A stretch of 55,006 nt of DNA from an uncultured Gemmataceae bacterium (GCA_937923405.1 CALDUY010000038.1:1-55006), one strand, 5' to 3'. Counted from the stretch's first letter, positions 19,495-27,652 are shown. The notes: generated by a model not told the origin, from the letters alone. Program-made: numbers and translations.

Positions 19495-22400
19495 ATGACC
19501 GTGGAAGCTCGGCAACTCGAGTGGCTGACGCTTGAGCAGTATCTCGATTGGTTTGAACGGCAAGCACGGTCCCAGTCCGTGGATCTCGCTGCCTTTCTCC
19601 CTCCGCCGGAACATCCCTGTTATCTGGAGATTCTTCGTGAGATGGTCTGTAGTGACATGGAGTTTGCTCAGGCACGCGGAGAGTCACGCTGCCTGCAGGA
19701 CTATCTGCGACGATTTCCGATTCTAACCGATCCCGAGTCGTTGGCCGAACTGCAACGGCACCAAGCTCGCCTGGCAGTTGAGCCGACACGACTGATGGCG
19801 GCTCCGAGCGATCCGCCCATGAGTTGGCGGCAACGGGGCGCGGCCTTGTATGAACAATACCGGCAACAGCCTAGAGTCCCTTTGACTTGTTGGCTCGGTT
19901 CGGCGGAGCAGGCCGATCTGTTCCTGGAGCTGCAACGGCACGATCCCGACGCTGCCTGGCTACTCGCGGACACTGTACCTCGACCCGAGCCGGGCACCGA
20001 ATTCCTTGGCTTTCGTTTATTACGCGAGCTGGGACGAGGTACGTTTGGCCGTGTCTTTCTCGCTGAGCAGAAAGGTTTGGCGAATCGTCTGGTCGCGCTC
20101 AAGGTCGGCCAGAGTTTAGTCAGCGAAACGCGAGTGCTGGCTCAGTTGCAACACAGCAACATCATGCCGATCTACTCGGTTCATCAGGCTGGACCAGTTC
20201 AGGCCTTGTGCATGCCGTTTCTGGGCAGCACCACTTTGGCCGACGTCCTGGAACACATGCACTGTCAAGGCCAGGCCGCTGCTCAGAGCAATGCCGTCTG
20301 GAGTACCCTGCACCAGCGAGCCCAGCGTACCCGCCTTGTCGGGGAACCGGATTCGGATCCATCGGTTTGGGCTCCCGCTGTGGAGATTGCCTGTCTGGAT
20401 CGGTTGCGCGGCATGTCTTCTTGCACAGTCGCACTGTGGTTGGTGGCTCAGCTGGCCGATGGACTGGCCCATGCGCATAGTCGTGGCATTCTTCATCGAG
20501 ACATCAAGCCGGCCAACGTGTTACTCGCCAATGATGGCACGCCGCTGCTGCTCGATTTCAATCTCTCGGAAGATCCGCACATGCGTGGCGGTGTGCCAGC
20601 GGTGCTCGGCGGCACCCTGCCGTACATGGCCCCGGAACATCTGCAGGCGTTCATTGGAACCGCCTCCAGCGTGGATCAGCGTAGTGACATTTATTCCCTT
20701 GGGCTGGTGCTGTTTGAGCTGTTGACCGGCCGAGCCACCTTTCCCACTTATCAGGGACCTATTCGCGAGCAGATCGAGCAGATGATCCTCGATCGTCGCC
20801 AGGGGCCGTCTGCTATCCGCGGAGTGACGCCAGCGGTTCGAGCTATTCTCGGTCGTTGTCTGGAAGCGGATCCAGCCCGGCGTTATCAGTCGGCCCAAGA
20901 ACTCCGTGATGATCTGCAGTGCCAGCTGAATCACCAGCCGTTGCGGCACACACCGGAACCATCCTCGGTGGAGCGTCTTCTCAAGTTCGTCCGTCGTCAG
21001 CCACGCTTAGTTTTCGCCGGTGTGTCGCTGCTATTGCTGACCCTGCTACTGATCCTGGGCGGTAGTCACTATCAGCGCTCCCAACAACTTCAACAGGCTC
21101 GAACTATCAACGAACGACGAGCGTTTCTCGACGACTTTCGCGAGGCTACTATTTTGCTCAGCCTGCCTCAGCTGGATCCCACGGAACGCGCCGAGGGCCG
21201 AGCTTTATGCCATCAGGCCCTGGCTCGCTATGGCTTACCCGAGGATCTCCATTGGGAATCTCGGCCTGAGGTGACGGCGCTACCGATCGAGGAGCGACAA
21301 ACTCTTCGAGAGGAGATTGGGGAACTGTTTCTCCTACTCGCTCGGGTTAGTTGGCTTGATGGAGGGCTCGATCAGGCTGTGCTATGGAATCAGCGAGCCG
21401 AGCTATTGCTCGCTTCAACCCATCATCGTGCCGTGCTGCTGCAACGCGCCTGGCTGAATCGGTTGCAACAACGCGAGGCCGAGGCGGCGAAACTGCTGCA
21501 ACAGGCCGAGCAGCTACCTCTGCAAACGGCTCGGGATTACTACATCCTGGCTAGCGCTCATTGCACACGCGGCGAAATTCGTGAGGCGATTACTGCTTTG
21601 GAAGAGGCGACTCGTCGAGATCCCGCCTCTGTCGTTGCTTGGGCGATACGTGGGGCTTGTCATGCCGCTCTCAGTCAGCATGCCGAGGCTGCCGCTACTT
21701 TGACCACTACACTGGCGTTGCGTCCGGAGTTTTGGCGCGGCTATCACTGGCGTGGTCGAGCCTATTTGGAGCTGAAGGAGTTCGCTCGCGCCGAAGCCGA
21801 TTTCACTGAGGTGCTGTCTCGCCGGCCTGAGTTCGTGCCTGCCCTGGTCTGTCGTGCTCAAGCTCGCCTGGCTCGGAAACACTATGCCGGTGCCGAAGCC
21901 GATCTAACGGCAGCCTTGGACTTCGATCCCGATCATACCCGGTTGTACTTCCTTCGCGCTCGCGTTCGCCGAGCTGCTGGGGACTTGGTCGCCGCTCAGC
22001 GCGACTTCGACGAGGGAATGCGACGGCAACCGACGGATGAACTCAGCTGGCTAGCTCGCGGAGAGGCTCGCCTACCCGGCGATCCAAAAGGAGCGCTGGC
22101 CGACTTCGAGCAGGCCCTGCGACTGAACCCACACTCCTATTCTGCGGCTCAAAACAAGGCTCATGTGTTGGCTGAGTATCTTCAAAAGCCGGTCCAGGCC
22201 ATCGCTACTCTGGATCCGGTGATTACCAGACATCCCGACTACACCGAAGCACGGATCGGTCGTGGCGTGCTTCACGCTCGTTTAGGACACCGACAAGCCG
22301 CTTTGGACGATGCCCGTGAATCGCTGCGACGAGATACGCGACCATTAATTCTCTATCAGGCGGGGTGTATCTATGCCTTGACCTCTCGCCAGGAACCGAG

Positions 22401-22557
22401 TGATCAACTGGAGGCCTTTCGGTTACTTCGTCGTGCCCTAACCGAGGGGTTCGGAGCCGAGTATCTCTCGACCGATCCGGACCTACGTCCCCTCCATGTA
22501 CATCCGGAGTTTCAACCTCTGCTGAAGCTGGCGAAGAAATCAGGTCTCGGCAAGTAG
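19495..22557 (+). CDS. Membrane Ser/Thr protein kinase with TPR repeats
   Basis: A 1020-residue protein: an N-terminal region of about 170 residues without clear similarity, a kinase domain (about 172-480), one transmembrane helix (about 505-525, 'LVFAGVSLLLLTLLLILGG'), then a C-terminal half rich in Ala/Leu TPR-type repeats. Kinase motifs are the Gly loop ELGRGTFGRV (178-187), VALKV lysine, catalytic HRD (334-336, HRDIKPANVLL), and APE (379-381). The Mg-binding DFG reads DFN (354-356), and about 50 extra residues lie between the N and C lobes. The sigma factor gene is immediately upstream, suggesting it is the partner and likely substrate. Confidence 0.92.
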   Translation: MTVEARQLEWLTLEQYLDWFERQARSQSVDLAAFLPPPEHPCYLEILREMVCSDMEFAQARGESRCLQDYLRRFPILTDPESLAELQRHQARLAVEPTRLMAAPSDPPMSWRQRGAALYEQYRQQPRVPLTCWLGSAEQADLFLELQRHDPDAAWLLADTVPRPEPGTEFLGFRLLRELGRGTFGRVFLAEQKGLANRLVALKVGQSLVSETRVLAQLQHSNIMPIYSVHQAGPVQALCMPFLGSTTLADVLEHMHCQGQAAAQSNAVWSTLHQRAQRTRLVGEPDSDPSVWAPAVEIACLDRLRGMSSCTVALWLVAQLADGLAHAHSRGILHRDIKPANVLLANDGTPLLLDFNLSEDPHMRGGVPAVLGGTLPYMAPEHLQAFIGTASSVDQRSDIYSLGLVLFELLTGRATFPTYQGPIREQIEQMILDRRQGPSAIRGVTPAVRAILGRCLEADPARRYQSAQELRDDLQCQLNHQPLRHTPEPSSVERLLKFVRRQPRLVFAGVSLLLLTLLLILGGSHYQRSQQLQQARTINERRAFLDDFREATILLSLPQLDPTERAEGRALCHQALARYGLPEDLHWESRPEVTALPIEERQTLREEIGELFLLLARVSWLDGGLDQAVLWNQRAELLLASTHHRAVLLQRAWLNRLQQREAEAAKLLQQAEQLPLQTARDYYILASAHCTRGEIREAITALEEATRRDPASVVAWAIRGACHAALSQHAEAAATLTTTLALRPEFWRGYHWRGRAYLELKEFARAEADFTEVLSRRPEFVPALVCRAQARLARKHYAGAEADLTAALDFDPDHTRLYFLRARVRRAAGDLVAAQRDFDEGMRRQPTDELSWLARGEARLPGDPKGALADFEQALRLNPHSYSAAQNKAHVLAEYLQKPVQAIATLDPVITRHPDYTEARIGRGVLHARLGHRQAALDDARESLRRDTRPLILYQAGCIYALTSRQEPSDQLEAFRLLRRALTEGFGAEYLSTDPDLRPLHVHPEFQPLLKLAKKSGLGK

Positions 22558-22710
22558 TCGCGAATGCGAGAAAAATATGGTTTCGGCTGGCGGTTCAGCC
22601 AAGGCCTTTTCGCTCTATTTAATGGGTTACCTGCGGTAGCTTCACAACGAGTGCTAACTGCTTCTGGTATAAAATGCCGTAGCCTGAGCGCTTGCATGCG
22701 GAGAAGTAGA

Positions 22711-24819
22711 ATGAGCCGTAGACCACGCTTGGTTCTCGAATCGTGTGAACCTCGCCTGATGCCAGCTCAGTTTGGCCTGCCTTGGTATTATCCCAACCTT
22801 AGCTTGAGCCTGATGCCAGACGGCACTCCCATCGCCGGGCATACCAGCAACCTACACGAGGCCATGAACAGCCAGGATCCTTCGGGTAGTTGGCGCGAGA
22901 TCGTCCTAACCGCGTTTCAAACCTGGGCTGCGGTGAGCAAGTTGAATTTTGCCTATCGAGCCGATGGCGGACAACCACTAGGCACTCCGGGTAAAGTTCA
23001 GGGAGATCCGCGGTTCGGCGATCTTCGCATCGGTGCCCATGCCATGTCGCCTGAAGTGCTGGCCATCTCGGTTCCACCCGGCGCGGATCTGGCCAGCACT
23101 CTCTCAGGAGATGTCTTGCTCAATAGTGCCTACCAATTCAACGGCGAACCGTATTCCCTACTCGCCGTGATGCTGCACGAGGCCGGCCATACCCTTGGCC
23201 TGAGCAATAGCACTCTCATCGATTCGGTCATGTACTCGCAGTACAACACCACTCGAACTACACTTTCCCCAGAGGATATCGCTCGTATCCAGGCACTGTA
23301 TGGCGTGCGAACTCCTGATGGCTATGAAGGCCCTCAAGGCAATCATTCACTAGCTACAGCCTCGCCGCTGCGTCAACCAACGCTCTATATGGGCGACACT
23401 CCACTTGTTGCCTTTGGCGATATTTCCACCTCGACAGATGTGGATGTCTACCAATTCAGAGTTCCAGCGATCGATGACGATGATGATGACGATGATGCCG
23501 ATACCTCAGTCACCATTCGACTACAGACGTCGGGTAGGAGTCTACTCGCTGCCAAATTGACTATTTTCGATCAACAGGGACAGGCTATTGCCGAGGTAAG
23601 CTCCACGAGCATCACTGGCGATATACTGCAACTAACGTTGGACGACCTCGAACCGGACAACGTCTATTACATTCAAATCGAAAGTGCTACTCCAGATGTG
23701 TTCGGCATAGGTCGGTATGGCTTGTCGGTCCGATTCGATGAGATCTCATCGGTTCCTGATGACCTAATCGAGCAGTTATTGACAGGCCCGTATGAATTAC
23801 TCAACGCCAATCAGATTGATGCATTCTTTCGTAATTCCGGCAATGTGTTGTTTGAGAGGGAATTTCGAGCTAACGATACCTTTACCAGAGCAGTAGGATT
23901 AGTCCAAAGCCCTGGATATGCTCAAAATCCACGTTTTGAACGGTTGGCGAGTTTATCCAATCGTTGGGATGTCGATGTGTACTCGCTGATAGCTCCTCAG
24001 GGGACGTCTCGAGTTTTAACAGCCACCGTTTTTTCCATCGACCAATCAGGATTTCAACCTCGGATCCGTATATTCGACCAGTTAGGCCGACCTTTACCTG
24101 TTCAGATACTGTCTCAGGAGAACGGCGCGAATACTATTCAAGTTCTCAATACTATTCCGGGACAGCGTTATTTTCTTCGAGTTAGTCTTTCGAGAAGTGC
24201 GACACTAAATCAAGGGAATTATCTGCTCAATGCTGGATTTAATTCAGTTGCGGCTCAATTAAATCGCTTTTCAGGGGGATGGTTAAACCAATCTCGTCCT
24301 CAACAGAGTTCGCGACTTTATATCGCGCAAGCCCAACTGTTTCGCATGGTGTTGACTGCGGGAGGGCAAAATCTCAATTCCAGCATTCGACTGACGCTTC
24401 ACGACGAAAATGGTCAAGAGGTAATGGAATTACTGGCACATGCTGGAGAGGCTGCTAGTGGTAGTCGCTTGTTGTTGCCCGGTGCCTATCAGGTTACGGT
24501 GACGATTCTGAATCCCAATGCCCGGCGTGTTGCTTATCGAATAACGGGAGGTCGCGAGTCGGATCCGATCGGTCCAGTTCTTTCCGATTCCACCTTGGAC
24601 CCTCGATATACCACTCCAAATTCGTCGCCAACGACGCCCCCCTACTTCGCCTATCCGGGGTTCTCAGTGCCTTATGATCCGTCTCGATTACCTGGGTACG
24701 TTGTGCCGGGTAATCCATCTACCTATCCGCCCGGATTCATTTTGCCGCCCGGATTGTCGGATTATCCTTGGTTGATAGTCACTCATGATCCCTATTACTG
24801 GATCTCCTTGGGCTTATGA
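22711..24819 (+). CDS. Secreted matrixin-like metzincin with third zinc histidine replaced
   Basis: A 702-residue protein. It begins 'MSRRPRLVLESCEPRLMPAQ', the planctomycete export-type N-terminus with an LExxExR-like motif. A metzincin domain covers about residues 20-195 with 'LHEAGHTLGLSNSTLIDSVMYSQY': HExxH and the Met-turn are present, but the usual third ligand (H or D of HExxHxxGxxH/D) is Asn. A run of Asp (about residues 254-261) follows, then two or three beta-sandwich pre-peptidase-like domains ('DVDVYQFRVPA', 'RWDVDVYSLIAPQG') and a Pro/Tyr-rich tail. The start at 22711 is chosen for the GGAG 8 bp upstream; the frame is open to 22564. It could be an active peptidase with altered metal site or a structural surface protein. 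Confidence 0.8.
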   Translation: MSRRPRLVLESCEPRLMPAQFGLPWYYPNLSLSLMPDGTPIAGHTSNLHEAMNSQDPSGSWREIVLTAFQTWAAVSKLNFAYRADGGQPLGTPGKVQGDPRFGDLRIGAHAMSPEVLAISVPPGADLASTLSGDVLLNSAYQFNGEPYSLLAVMLHEAGHTLGLSNSTLIDSVMYSQYNTTRTTLSPEDIARIQALYGVRTPDGYEGPQGNHSLATASPLRQPTLYMGDTPLVAFGDISTSTDVDVYQFRVPAIDDDDDDDDADTSVTIRLQTSGRSLLAAKLTIFDQQGQAIAEVSSTSITGDILQLTLDDLEPDNVYYIQIESATPDVFGIGRYGLSVRFDEISSVPDDLIEQLLTGPYELLNANQIDAFFRNSGNVLFEREFRANDTFTRAVGLVQSPGYAQNPRFERLASLSNRWDVDVYSLIAPQGTSRVLTATVFSIDQSGFQPRIRIFDQLGRPLPVQILSQENGANTIQVLNTIPGQRYFLRVSLSRSATLNQGNYLLNAGFNSVAAQLNRFSGGWLNQSRPQQSSRLYIAQAQLFRMVLTAGGQNLNSSIRLTLHDENGQEVMELLAHAGEAASGSRLLLPGAYQVTVTILNPNARRVAYRITGGRESDPIGPVLSDSTLDPRYTTPNSSPTTPPYFAYPGFSVPYDPSRLPGYVVPGNPSTYPPGFILPPGLSDYPWLIVTHDPYYWISLGL

Positions 24820-25905
24820 AGAGTGCGATTGACGAAGACGAGTGACCACAGCTGAGATGCGTCGACTTGCTTCCTCGATTTCGTCGAGGCGGGTTTGGCC
24901 GCTGAAGCTGAAGCGCATGGCCGAGCGAAGCCGGTCCTCCGGCAACCCCATTGCCTGTAGGGTCGGCGAGGGCAGCAGCGAACCGGATGAACAGGCCGAT
25001 CCGGTTGAGCAGGCCACGCCGGCTAAGTCCAACGCCATCAACAACAGATCGCCCGGAAGGCCTGGAAATGACACGTTCACGGTGTAGGGCAACCCGTCGC
25101 CATTGACCACAAACGGAGTCGGCAAACGACCGAGGAATACTTCACGTAAGCGGCGGACGTGTTCGAGCCGAGCCTCCATCTCGCCACAGGCCAGCTCTAA
25201 AGCATGGGCCAGACCGACCGCCAGGGCCACCGGCTCGGTTCCGGGTCGCAAGCCACGCTGCTGATGGCCGCCGTGCAACTGGGGCCGTAGGGTCGTCCCG
25301 CGTCGAACCAGCAGCGCGCCGATGCCAGCAGGACCGTGGAATTTGTGTCCACTCAGAGCCAGCGTTGTCGCTCCTAGTCGATGAAAGTGGACCGGAATTT
25401 TGCCCACGGCTTGCGTCGCATCGCAGTGCAGCGGAGCGGCTCCGACCAGCTTCTCCACCGGTTGCACCACTCCTGTTTCATGATTGACCAGCTGACAGAC
25501 CACGAGTTGAGCCGTAACGGCAATCGGCTCAATGCGTCCGGAAGAATCGACGGAGAAGAATTGAACGAGGTGGCCGACGGCTTGCAGACAACGCAACGGC
25601 TCGCTGACGGAGGGATGCTCCATCGGGTTGGCAAAAATCGGTCCCGAGGCGGAATCGCTGACTAGGCCGGTCAAGGCGAGGTTGTTCGCCTCGGTGGCTC
25701 CGGAGGTGAAGATGACTTCGTCGGCATGGGCACCGAGCAAGTCAGCAAGTTGTTCGCGAGCTTGTTCGAGCAGCTGGCGCGCACGACGACCAGCACGATG
25801 AGCACTAGAAGGGTTGGCTGGCTGTCCTAGGTAAGGGCGCATGGCGTCCAGCACTTCGGGCCGAAGTGTGGTCGTGGCGTTGTTATCCAGATAAATCAGA
25901 TCCAT
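24814..25905 (-). CDS. Cysteine desulfurase (NifS/IscS family)
   Basis: A 363-residue PLP enzyme that removes sulfur from cysteine for Fe-S cluster or tRNA thiolation. Visible are 'IYLDNNATTTLRPEV', 'FTSGATEANNLAL', the PLP lysine in 'LSGHKFHGPAGIGALLVRRG' and the catalytic cysteine in 'CSTGSACSSGS'. It is slightly shorter than IscS (about 400), closer to NifS-like forms. The last codon overlaps the end of the convergent matrixin gene by 6 bp. No iscU or other cluster gene is next to it. Confidence 0.94.
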   Translation of the reverse strand: MDLIYLDNNATTTLRPEVLDAMRPYLGQPANPSSAHRAGRRARQLLEQAREQLADLLGAHADEVIFTSGATEANNLALTGLVSDSASGPIFANPMEHPSVSEPLRCLQAVGHLVQFFSVDSSGRIEPIAVTAQLVVCQLVNHETGVVQPVEKLVGAAPLHCDATQAVGKIPVHFHRLGATTLALSGHKFHGPAGIGALLVRRGTTLRPQLHGGHQQRGLRPGTEPVALAVGLAHALELACGEMEARLEHVRRLREVFLGRLPTPFVVNGDGLPYTVNVSFPGLPGDLLLMALDLAGVACSTGSACSSGSLLPSPTLQAMGLPEDRLRSAMRFSFSGQTRLDEIEEASRRISAVVTRLRQSHSS

Positions 25906-25977
25906 GAACGCTACTCACTAGGACGCGGCAGGGGGACGGTGCCCTGCTCGCTATCCCAAGTCATTGTAGCGGTTCCG

Positions 25978-26076
25978 TCACTTGGGCTGTTCCTGGGGCA
26001 GTTTGCGTGCCCACCAGAAATAGATCGCGACCACTGCAAGGACGCCGACCACGCCGAGGTAAACCGACCAGTGCAT
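25978..26076 (-). CDS. Small single-pass membrane protein, 32 residues
   Basis: A short ORF below usual length cut-offs. The protein starts MHWSVYLGVVGVLAVVAIYF, so residues 4-22 form one transmembrane helix, followed by WWARKLPQEQPK, a basic/Pro cytoplasmic tail. The start has a very strong ribosome site (AAAGGAGGG, 5 bp spacing), which argues it is translated. It is downstream in orientation of nothing obvious: the region 5' to it (26077-26367) is non-coding, and it reads toward the cysteine desulfurase gene 72 bp away, with which it could be cotranscribed. Function unknown. Confidence 0.65.
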   Translation of the reverse strand: MHWSVYLGVVGVLAVVAIYFWWARKLPQEQPK

Positions 26077-26367
26077 AACGACCCTCCTTTGTGAGGATGG
26101 AGCCTGAGAAACCGGGCGAAAACGTCGCGCAACTATAGGTCACGCCAGCTGCTCAGGCACGAAGATTTCCCCGTAGATTCTCTCATCAACATCTCACACT
26201 GGACTCAGTCTGGCCTCATGAGTTAGTAGTATGCTAGAGGCAGAGTGGGCGGCCGGTTCTTTCCACACTAGGTTTGACCACGCCGACCACTCGGCCTAAC
26301 CCACCGCGCGGACCCGTTCTTGATAGTCTGCGCACTCTACCCATTCCTGTGTTTCGGAGGAAATGGA

Positions 26368-26562
26368 ATGAATCCTATCGTGTTGCGTTGCAGCAGCTGT
26401 CGGGCGCGAATCAAGGCCCCGGCTCAGCTGCGCGGCCAGACTCGGAACTGCCCCGGTTGCGGAACCTTGCTGATTATCCAGCCGCAACGCCTCGAAGACT
26501 CTGGCCCGGTCCTCGTCTATGAGAACTACCTGGCAACGACCTCGTTTATGCCCAACAGTTAG
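26368..26562 (+). CDS. Small zinc-ribbon protein
   Basis: A 64-residue protein with two CxxC pairs: 'LRCSSCRARIKAPAQLRGQTRNCPGCGTLL'. This Cys-x2-Cys...Cys-x2-Cys ribbon resembles the N-terminal zinc finger found before kinase or membrane domains in many planctomycete proteins; here it stands alone with a 25-residue tail. The ribosome site (GGAGG, 8-9 bp upstream) decides the start; the frame is open further up. A stand-alone copy may be a decayed larger gene or a real small regulator. Confidence 0.7.
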   Translation: MNPIVLRCSSCRARIKAPAQLRGQTRNCPGCGTLLIIQPQRLEDSGPVLVYENYLATTSFMPNS

Positions 26563-26604
26563 CCGGCAACTCGGCTAGTCACCGGTTTTCGGTAGTCGCC
26601 GTCC

Positions 26605-26664
26605 TTCGGTAGCCGCAGGCTTGAGCCTGCGCGTGTGAAGCGCGGACTAAAGTCCGCGGCTACC
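26605..26664. repeat. Palindromic GTAGCCGC-type repeat, second copy
   Basis: Two hairpins, CGCAGGCT-TG-AGCCTGCG (26614-26631) and CGCGGACT-AA-AGTCCGCG (26641-26658), are bracketed by GGTAGC and GCTACC so the whole unit is itself palindromic. It shares the layout of 7675-7740. It stands downstream of the zinc-ribbon gene and marks the left border of the accessory region. The next gene starts only at 27352; the features between are listed separately. Confidence 0.65.
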
Positions 26665-26731
26665 GTTGCCCCGCCGATCGCCGGTTCTGGATGGTTGTTG
26701 GTTCCCCGCTGCTGCCTCATCTTGCCACACT

Positions 26732-26801
26732 GTTGCCAGATTGCACACCCGTCGCGGAATCACACAGCCGCTTCGCCGCACAATCGCACAATCTCGGCAA
26801 C
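26732..26801. promoter_or_regulatory. Candidate enhancer (activator) inverted repeat for the sigma-54 promoter
   Basis: GTTGCCAGATTG at 26732-26743 is repeated in inverse orientation as CAATCTCGGCAAC at 26789-26801: 12 of 13 positions pair with a one-base gap. It sits about 120-190 bp upstream of the -24/-12 element, the usual distance for a bacterial enhancer-binding protein site. Between them, 26841-26895 is strongly AT-rich, as expected for a DNA-bending stretch. Confidence 0.45.
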
Positions 26802-26918
26802 CTCGCGGGACTGGCTGGGACGTTTTACAGCCAGAACGACAAGAAAGTAAAATCATAAGATATTGATAGAAAAGATCTTACAAAAATAATTAAAGGGAAG
26901 AACACTTTGAGATGCACA

Positions 26919-26935
26919 TTGGCACGCAGCTTGCA
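26919..26935 (+). promoter_or_regulatory. Sigma-54 (RpoN) -24/-12 promoter
   Basis: TTGGCACGCAGCTTGCA matches the sigma-54 consensus TTGGCACG-N4-TTGCA at every fixed position, with GG and GC the required 10 bp apart. The predicted start of transcription is about 26946. No protein gene begins nearby; the first product is the structured RNA described next. Confidence 0.75.
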
Positions 26936-26945
26936 GATGAATAGG

Positions 26946-27076
26946 AGCGACGAAGGACGGTAGCGAGTCCCGTTCCTTCTTCTGAGTTTGATTTCCCCCC
27001 GCATTCACACCTCACGGGGCACGGGAAATGGCTGGTTGCGAGTCCCAGCCGACTCCCGTGCCCGCACCTCTTTTTG
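26946..27076 (+). ncRNA. Predicted sigma-54-driven small RNA with two identical-loop hairpins
   Basis: Downstream of the sigma-54 promoter are two stem-loops. Hairpin 1 (26952-26979): 9 bp with one bulge. Hairpin 2 (27017-27063): a perfect 10-bp outer stem (GGGCACGGGA/TCCCGTGCCC), a small internal loop, and a 6-bp inner stem. Both end in a 9-nt loop closed by GG/CC, TAGCGAGTC in the first and TTGCGAGTC in the second, so GGTWGCGAGTCCC occurs twice. A T-run (27071-27075) follows 8 nt after hairpin 2 and could terminate. There is no credible reading frame in this span. The duplicated loop is what one expects of an RNA with two equal binding sites. I do not recognise the family. Confidence 0.5.
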
Positions 27077-27093
27077 TACCCTTTTATTGGTAG

Positions 27094-27250
27094 TGGTTGA
27101 TTGCAGCTGAATAGTGGGGTGGCTCAGAAGTGACTCCTCTGAGGGGAGGGCGTCAGCCCTCCGTGCTTCGCCATACCCACGCAGGACTGACGTCCTCCGC
27201 TTGGAAGCTCGAAGTCTCGAACTTCCCCACAATTCAGCGGCAGCAAACCA
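27094..27250. mobile_element. MITE-like folded element with terminal inverted repeats
   Basis: Arms at 27094-27119 and 27225-27250 are inverted repeats matching at 21 of 26 positions (inner part GCTGAATAGTGGGG / CCCCACAATTCAGC). Inside are four successive hairpins: TCAGA/TCTGA (27124-27142), GGAGGGC-GTCA-GCCCTCC (27145-27162), AGGAC-TGAC-GTCCT (27183-27196) and GGAAGcTCGA-AGTC-TCGAaCTTCC (27203-27226). No reading frame is credible. A non-coding, fully palindromic unit of about 157 bp with terminal repeats suggests a MITE-type or REP-derived element. No clear target-site duplication was found. Confidence 0.5.
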
Positions 27251-27255
27251 GTGGC

Positions 27256-27281
27256 TTGTCGTTGATTTTACTCTTGCGATT
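27256..27281 (+). promoter_or_regulatory. Island motif, copy 1 (upstream of AlpA-like gene)
   Basis: TTGTC, 8 bp, then TACTCTTGCGATT. It is the same arrangement as copies at 28070 and 30679, with one extra base in the 3' part. It ends 70 bp before the regulator gene. Confidence 0.5.
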
Positions 27282-27351
27282 CGGCCTTCGTTGCGATACT
27301 GTACTAATGTTCCGTATTCCAGCCATGTCGGAGCGATGAAGGAGAACGACC

Positions 27352-27555
27352 ATGATGCAAGTGCTGGCCGAGGCGCGCGGCAGCCCGGAGTTACTGACCT
27401 CGCGGCAGGTAGCGAGTCGGCTGTCGGTCAGTGTGCGGACGTTATGGCGGCTGGTCGCCGCCGGCAAGTTTCCTCAGCCGATCCGCTACAACCGCAAGCT
27501 GGTTCGCTGGAAGGATGCCGATGTTTGCCGCTATATTCAGAACCTTTCCACTTGA
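27352..27555 (+). CDS. AlpA/excisionase-like helix-turn-helix regulator
   Basis: A 67-residue protein of the MerR-like HTH_17 class: 'LTSRQVASRLSVSVRTLWRLVAAGKFPQPIRYNRKLVRWKDADVCRYIQ'. Such proteins are AlpA-type activators or excisionases of prophages and satellites. A ribosome site (AAGGAG) lies 6-7 bp before the first of two adjacent ATGs. It is its own unit: a strong terminator follows within 20 bp, and the TTGWC-N8-TACTCT motif stands upstream of it and of two later genes, so it may be the regulator that reads that motif (inference). No integrase gene accompanies it. Confidence 0.85.
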   Translation: MMQVLAEARGSPELLTSRQVASRLSVSVRTLWRLVAAGKFPQPIRYNRKLVRWKDADVCRYIQNLST

Positions 27556-27573
27556 GTTTGACCGTCGCTGCCG

Positions 27574-27601
27574 AAACAGGGCGGTCTAACCGCCCTGTTT
27601 T
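27574..27601 (+). terminator. Rho-independent terminator after the AlpA-like gene
   Basis: An 11-bp perfect stem AAACAGGGCGG / CCGCCCTGTTT with loop TCTAA, running into TTTT. It closes the single-gene regulator unit 19 bp after the stop. Confidence 0.8.
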
Positions 27602-27652
27602 CGTTGCCGGTTTCCTTGGGGTGTGCTGAAATAGCTACAGTTCCTCTCTGCC

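Noticed and set aside
27114..27629. 171-codon frame through the folded element and the AlpA-like gene
   Set aside because: It runs through palindromes and the terminator and conflicts with the well-supported regulator frame.
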